Part shown: one piece after another, positions 58,352 through 64,000 of the stretch | Numbering within the stretch: the stretch's first letter is position 1 | How the letters are laid out: the number at the start of each line of letters is the position of its first letter | Source: Semisulcospira habei | Lineage: Eukaryota > Mollusca > Gastropoda > Semisulcospiridae | Direction: 5' to 3' | Assembly: GCA_036245525.1 (NCBI GenBank) | Contig: BTPG01000008.1 | Span: 32,491,323-32,555,322 of the forward strand | DNA: 64,000 bases | Translations under genes and position numbers: made by a program | The notes under the pieces: generated by a model | What the model was told of the DNA's origin: nothing | The model's database searches: none | Seen by the model: the letters and a program-made list of their open reading frames with translations, nothing else

Positions 58352-59214
58352 CAGTGGAGTCCAGTTAACACGAACTCGCTTAACACGAATTTCCGGTTAA
58401 CACGAACCGTTTTTGCATTCCCGCCCAACGGCCTTATTCTGTATTAAAATTTCACTGATAACACGAAATTTCACTCAACACGAAGCTGTTTTTGGTTCCC
58501 AACCAGAGCAATTTCACTATTATTCACCTGTTTAAACACGAACACAGATTCCAGTCTCAAACACCGAAAACCAATTCATGAAAGGGGCACTGCACTTGTC
58601 ACTCTCGTGCTGTAGTACACATGACACAGATCAGAACGAACACTTGGCCGAATAGCCTTCAGTTGTAATCCGTCTTCTCATTTGGTTAAAGTTTCTGAAC
58701 TGTATTCATGCATCATTCGTGTACCAACACAACCCAACACTCCCTCACTTAACCACGGATCGTGGCTACCCCCAAGGTAAAACAAAAGTCGATTACGCTC
58801 AAGTGAAAAAACAAGATTGATGAGATCCACGATTGTCTCTACACGGGCTGTCAATAACGCAAGACAGACTTCGATCATGGCGTTTTTTAAAATGACTTTG
58901 ACCATGTTGCTTTTACCGATGCGAGATTGTACTTCAGCCCATGTTGCTTTTACTTTACTATGGATTTTACATTAAATACGCGAGCTATACACGTCTCCTT
59001 GTGTTTTCCTAGCGAGCTTAAGGTAAGTATATTTAGTACGATAATGTGCACTTTTAACCTCATACTCATTTCATTCATGCACGCATCTCTTACACTTTTT
59101 CCTTGACGTGAGGGCCGTGATCAATTTTGAGGCCATATTGGTTAAAAACGAAATATGTTCAACACGAAGTGATTTTCCATGCCCCCAGAAATTCGTGTTA
59201 AGCGAACTCCACTG
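58352..59214. mobile_element. pogo/Tigger-like MITE, 863 bp
   Basis: The ends CAGTGGAGTCCAGTTAACAC and (inverse of the right end) CAGTGGAGTTCGCTTAACAC agree in 17 of 20 positions, with TA on both sides (58350-58351 and 59215-59216). The word aacacgaa recurs seven or more times near the ends. CAGTGGA termini and a TA target are characteristic of the pogo branch of Tc1/mariner. No transposase frame. A poly-C tract lies just outside at 58278-58302. Confidence 0.88.
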
Positions 59215-60584
59215 TAATAATGTCTTCATAGGGGAATCACAAAAAGCACTAATTTCTCGTAGTTTCCTCGACTAAAAATATGCCAGGTATGAGCACGTCT
59301 TGTCACAGGTTCATATAATTTCAATGACAGAAAGCCACCAATGGCATCAGCTGAAACAGATTTGGGCAACTTAAAACTCCAGATGGTACACACACAGCTG
59401 GCTACCTAAATATTCAGCTTTCACATATGATAAAGACTACCCGTGATTATTTATTGAAGAAAAATTGACATGGCAATCATCCCCAAGAAATTCTTACCGA
59501 GGCGAAGCAGCAAGAACCAATAGCAGCAGGCAGGTTTGTCCCACACTCCAGGCTGCAAGTTTAAGAGAGGCACCAGGGCATTTCACCCACCACAGCCTGA
59601 AAGACTGCAGTCAGCACAATGCTGCTGCCCTGTCCCTTTTGCAAGCCATTGGCCTTTTGGGTCACCACTGCCCCTGCTACCAGGGGCTTGTAAAAACCAA
59701 GTGCCATTTGCCAGTAATGCCATTTCTTGGGTCCTGCCGCCAGGACCACAGCATGTTACCACATTTCTCAGCCAGACAAATGCATTCTGCCTCCAGATAT
59801 GCATTATCGTCGTTAAACCCACACAATATACCCAACATTTTTCTCAAGCCCTGCCGCCAGGGCACGTGTGCTCAGCCAAATTCTCTTTCCAGGGCATATG
59901 TGCTCAGCCAAATTCACTTCCATCTCACGTTTCCCATCGACAGGGAAACTGCTATTCTGCCGCCAGAATAGCATCCCACCACTATCAATCCAACAGCCGG
60001 TCTCAACGCCACAGACAACCAGTCCTGACTGGACGCCAAGACCACCGTCTGAACCAACCACATTGCTGATGTCCACCTGCAACATGCTAACTAGCTGTAG
60101 AACAAAAAGGAGAAAGATATAATACTGAATCACAGGTGGCTGTGTGAAAAATTAAAATGACTGAAAACAGTCGATGGATGAAGCGTGATCAATGACAAAC
60201 AAGAGGCATAAATTCTCATGAGCCCCAGCGAATGCAGGGGCTCATGAGAATGAATCCCTCTTGCTGATGGAAATGGCTGGATGAAGGGCCGTCTACACAA
60301 AAAAAGCTGAAATTCTGCTTTCTGCAATTTAGAAAAAAATTAACCAGCTTCCAGGACTGAAATGTCAATGGAAGAACACAATATTCCTCTCATCTGCAGA
60401 TTACAAATATTGTAGAAACTAAGGAAGTGATCATTGTAGTAGGTAGTGGCAGCCACAGCAGTTCGCTTACACCAAGCTTAAAAATTCTCTATTTTGCCTC
60501 GTTTTCCACAGCAAATAACTTTCGATTTACAGTGCTCACAGATTTTGAAGAATTTTGCATTAAAAAAATAGTTTGTTTCTGCCT
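59215..60584. other. No gene seen; one strong palindrome
   Basis: At about 60203-60262 ataaattctcatgagcccc pairs with ggggctcatgagaatgaat (family Q). Frames at 59465-60069 have no recognised motif. A donor-like ctcg|gtaag on the minus strand near 59491 is not supported by a coding context. Confidence 0.4.
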
Positions 60585-60808
60585 TTAACCCATATCATAC
60601 TGAGGCTAAAAACTTCAAATTTGTGCAATGCCATATGCAAGCTACATTATAGTACTTACAGATAAGGATATAGACCAATGGCTTTAGTTCAAGGGTGGTG
60701 CCAGAATAGCTTGGCGCCTAGAGGCGCCAGTATATTCTGGCACTACACCTGAACTATTTTAGTCACACTTATTTCACACACTGGTGTATTCCGAAGGATA
60801 AGGGTTAA
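60585..60808. mobile_element. TTAA MITE with family-P palindrome
   Basis: TTAACCCATATC at the left and GATAAGGGTTAA at the right enclose the palindrome at 60688-60753. Confidence 0.65.
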
Positions 60809-62350
60809 AATGAGTGCAGTTGCGTATTTGTGGCTTTAGAAATAAATACGGAAAGAAATATTAGGGATGTGTTTGCCACCGCGCGTGCTTCCGTCCCGCA
60901 GTCGGCACAGGTTCCCAGCTTGTGCGGTTTTTCGGTTACCTTATTCTACCGCTTGGCTGCATTTCGACACATCTATATTTAGTATCAAAATGTCGGTCAT
61001 GAAGTCACAAATCTCCCGGTGTTAAGCTCTTGCGGGTCGAAAAATACTTTTTTTCTGCATTTGTTGATGTTCTTTTCAGTTCCGCGGCCAAACAGTAAAC
61101 TTGAAAGCACATAGTTTTGGGTATGAGAAGAGCAACTTCCAAGCTTCCCAATGCACTATGAGGCTGATGTATGCAAAGCATGTTGAAGTCACGGTCGCCG
61201 CTTTTTGTATGCGGACTTCCGCGAGAATTGGTCACTCAAGTCAAAATGGGGGCCACGCCGAGCAACTCCGAATCGATGCAACATTGTGATATTTTAGACA
61301 AAATACTCAAGTATATTTACAAAATTACTTTGACGTTGATAATCTGTACATATTCCCCATACAACCTCAATGATTTTAGTTTGTTCGATGTAGTTAGCCG
61401 AAATGCCCGAGTTTTCCGAGCACTGGTCACTGACCTTGTGTGCATTCTGGCCAGTCGGTCAGAAAATGTAAAAATACTCGTGCTACGTTGCACTTTCGAC
61501 GTCTGAGTGCACTGAAGCGTATTTGTTATGGTTTTGTATGCCTTCATAATTTATTTCAAGCATAGATGGTCTCACATATTTGAATTAACCGTATTTGTTC
61601 CACGACATCTGAAACCGGAAGTGGGTCCAAGTCCGCTGTGCAAGTCTTACTTTCACCTTCGTTCCACGTTGCTGTGATAATTTCTCAGGCATTATTTTAT
61701 TTTCAGGTGACAATCAGGTTAAAAGCATCAAGGTTTATCTTGCCATGGGCAGGGGTTGACAACCTGATTTGCCAGTTTAATACTCTCAACACCATCTTGC
61801 TACAAGTTAGTATACTGAAGGATGAAGGAGGCAAGAGCTATGATGAGGCAGCAGGGTTAGCCATTCCTTTCCAGATGTGCCACTAAAACGCTTGCGATAC
61901 CTCGTTTCTTCTGTCAAACGACATTTTGACAAAGCTTGGACTGATGAAGAGAAGAAAAGTTTCCTCTATCAGAAGCACAACACCAACAGGTGTGGGGCCG
62001 TACTTGGAAGGCATTGGCATGACTGGTCAGCACCTCCTCACAGGTGCGTGCCAACCTGCCACGAGGACTTTTGATTTGAAATGCTTTAGGAATCAAGAAA
62101 GTACATCCTTCAAGGATCTGTGTTGCTATTGGCATACCATTACTGGACAGCAAACACCCCATCAGATGAGAAAATTGAGTGAACAGATTGAAAAGAAATG
62201 AAAGAAGCTACAGAGCAATAGCCAGAGTATAGAGCTGTCCTCCTACATGGCAAGTCCAGTGTTTCGTGAAATGCCCAGTGTTGCAAGCACAAGTGACTGT
62301 AAAACTGAAAGTGGAACTGTCGGTCAATTTACCAGCAAACCTCGCTTTAT
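60809..62350 (+). other. Unassigned region with weak exon-like segments
   Basis: A CpG-richer stretch (60870-61290) includes an ATGGGGGCC start context at 61245. Downstream, an acceptor-like attttcag at about 61698-61706 precedes a frame reading VDNLICQFNTLNTILLQVSI and, in the next frame, LKRLRYLVSSVKRHFDKAWT and DEEKKSFLYQKHNT. Two overlapping frames suggest a frameshifted coding remnant. I do not recognise the family; it could be a host gene exon or another transposon. Confidence 0.2.
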
Positions 62351-64000
62351 ATTAACATTTAGGTTTATTTACAGTTTATCAAAGGCAAATTTTTAAAAAA
62401 AATAGAACCATGTACTCTGTTAGATATGTACCGTTATATTTAAATGTACTTGGTTATGTGGCAAATTTTCCAAAAGATCTGCCAAATGGTTTAAAAGTCA
62501 CAACTGTTTTTGTGCAGATCATTGTTCTGAATGTCTGTCACTGGACTTTTAATATTTCTGGTATTTTGAGGCTGAATAACTATTAGTTATTGATATTTCC
62601 TGGGAAAAAAATTGAGTACATCTATATATACTCAAGGACTTCTTGCACCACAGCAAGCTAGCTTTATCAGTATCTTCATGGAATTATGGCATTCCCAAAA
62701 TGGCCGATAGCACGATTTCCTCCAAGTTCCGAAGTGGTATTTTGTGATTTTCTGGAGTGAACCGTGACAATAAATATGCCGACGCGGTTTTCTTTCAAAT
62801 TTTCATGGTAGTTTTGAATGCGATGATTAAGTTGTGTGTGTCTGGGTTGATTAGATTGTGTGTGGCAATGTGTCAAAGATGATCTTTCAGCACTGTTGTC
62901 GCTGACCCGAGGACGAGCCCAAATTCAAACTACTGTTAGGTACCGGCAGCCCTATACATAGCACACGGTCATGCACCTGACTTTTGCCCTCCAACCTCTT
63001 TGCTTCAAACAGGTCTAGCTCTTTTAATTTAGGCTTCCATGCAATAAACTTAGTATGTATTTGCAGAAAACGTTGCGTTCTTTCGTTTGAGTCCAAGTGT
63101 GAGTGTGGATGTTGTACCGTTAGTGAAAAAAACAGTTGTTAAAAATGACCGTTTTCGTCGAAATCGCACGGGTGGCTCGCTTCCCGAAACAAGCTCACTG
63201 CAGTCACGTCGTTTCAAATGCTCGCCGGACGTGTACTATAAATAGAACAACGCAATGGTATACGTCACTGAAAAGTACTCGTCGTGAGCTTTGCAATGGT
63301 GCCAAATATGAAAGACTTTTTTTTTAAATGACGACTTTTATTGCAATTTGTAACTTTTGAACTCAAAATTTGTCCTCTTGCCGAAATATTATGCATAGCT
63401 TGCATAGTATCATTCAAAAGTTCATATTTTTTTTCTAAAATCTCGTTTCCGACGAGATTACATGTATGGTACGCGTCCATTGGTTGAAATTCCGAGGTCA
63501 CCCGTACTCAAATATGCCGAAATTGTGTACGAAAATGGCGACCGCCAGTGCACTGATAATTTCGTCAAAAATCAGCGATGAACTAAATAAGTTCACATCA
63601 TTATCAATGTAAATGTCTTCTAAATCCATTTTGATACAACGCCAATTTATTTTCATAAGTGTTATGAAGTTTGATTTTATGTAATCGCGTGCAATTTGAT
63701 CGCTGTGCAAGCTGCTAAATGATGCTTCCTCAGCTGAGTAGGCCTCACGAGTGAACGCTGTTTGTACATTTTTTTCTGTTTGGTTTCCGACTGAATATTT
63801 ATCGCTATTATGCTGAAACGTATTATTTGAGCATTCTAGTTTGCATTATTGTAGCTAAAAGTAAAAAGTAACCAGCCGATATTTGATTATTTTAAAATTA
63901 AAATTGGTCACTGGCGATCGGTTTTCAACTTCCGGTAAAGTTATGGTTCTGGGCTATGCGTCGGCTGCTACGCAAAGCAGAGGCGAGTGGTGAGCTACGG
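62351..64000. other. No gene seen
   Basis: AT-rich with CpG-containing patches near 63150-63300 (a tactataaataga TATA-like word at 63234) and 63460-63560. No repeat from elsewhere in the window was matched. Confidence 0.3.

Noticed and set aside
59480..59545. Donor-like gtaagaa on the minus strand as a 5' exon of the nucleolin-like gene
   Set aside because: The upstream reading is hydrophobic, neither Lys/Ala-rich nor acidic, and has no acceptor or good start codon.

Overview
The window looks like animal nuclear DNA, intron-rich and AT-rich, with GT-AG introns and no operon structure. The host gene and the repeat style suggest a lophotrochozoan, possibly a marine mollusc; this is inference, since no single sequence here names the species. 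It is mostly transposable elements packed into the introns of one host gene.

Host gene: on the minus strand from about 54.4 kb down to 10.7 kb lie 13 short exons of a nucleolin-like protein. Their reading phases fit together across most introns. The order is acidic/Ala-Lys repeat exons (54.4 to 35.8 kb), an RRM-like domain split over two exons (35.3 and 34.4 kb), a 27-nt basic exon and a long Asp/Glu exon (24.7 and 23.8 kb), a complete RRM in one exon (13.6 kb) and the second half of a further RRM (10.9 kb). The phases show that one exon (first half of the last RRM) is missing between 13.4 and 10.9 kb. The 5' start and the 3' end were not found.

Left arm, 0-9.5 kb: decayed hAT transposase genes and their derivatives, several nested (636-bp element inside a hAT coding region; 2.3-kb element inside a 4.0-kb element). 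Middle, 15-34 kb: a deep nest. A non-LTR retrotransposon is split by a 5.8-kb DNA transposon that itself carries a 3.2-kb TTAA-flanked element with a damaged DDE transposase. A second copy of the 5.8-kb element (25.7-30.9 kb) holds another retrotransposon fragment, which holds a hAT-like element. 30.9-34.2 kb has abutting TTAA elements. Right arm, 37-60 kb: more hAT-like elements, a reverse transcriptase fragment wedged exactly between two TTAA elements, a 4-kb element with an internal array of one short motif, and a pogo-like element.

Recurring families: (i) a 380-bp SINE-like repeat, seven insertions with 10-14 bp target duplications and two visible empty sites; (ii) a clan of hAT-like elements with termini resembling CAGACCTGCCTACC and, in most cases, exact 6-bp target duplications; (iii) TTAA-flanked elements, some with transposase remnants and many short ones with internal palindromes; (iv) a mollusc-like dispersed repeat with 158-bp tandem units. 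No CRISPR array or rRNA gene was seen; the only tRNA-like sequence is a SINE head.
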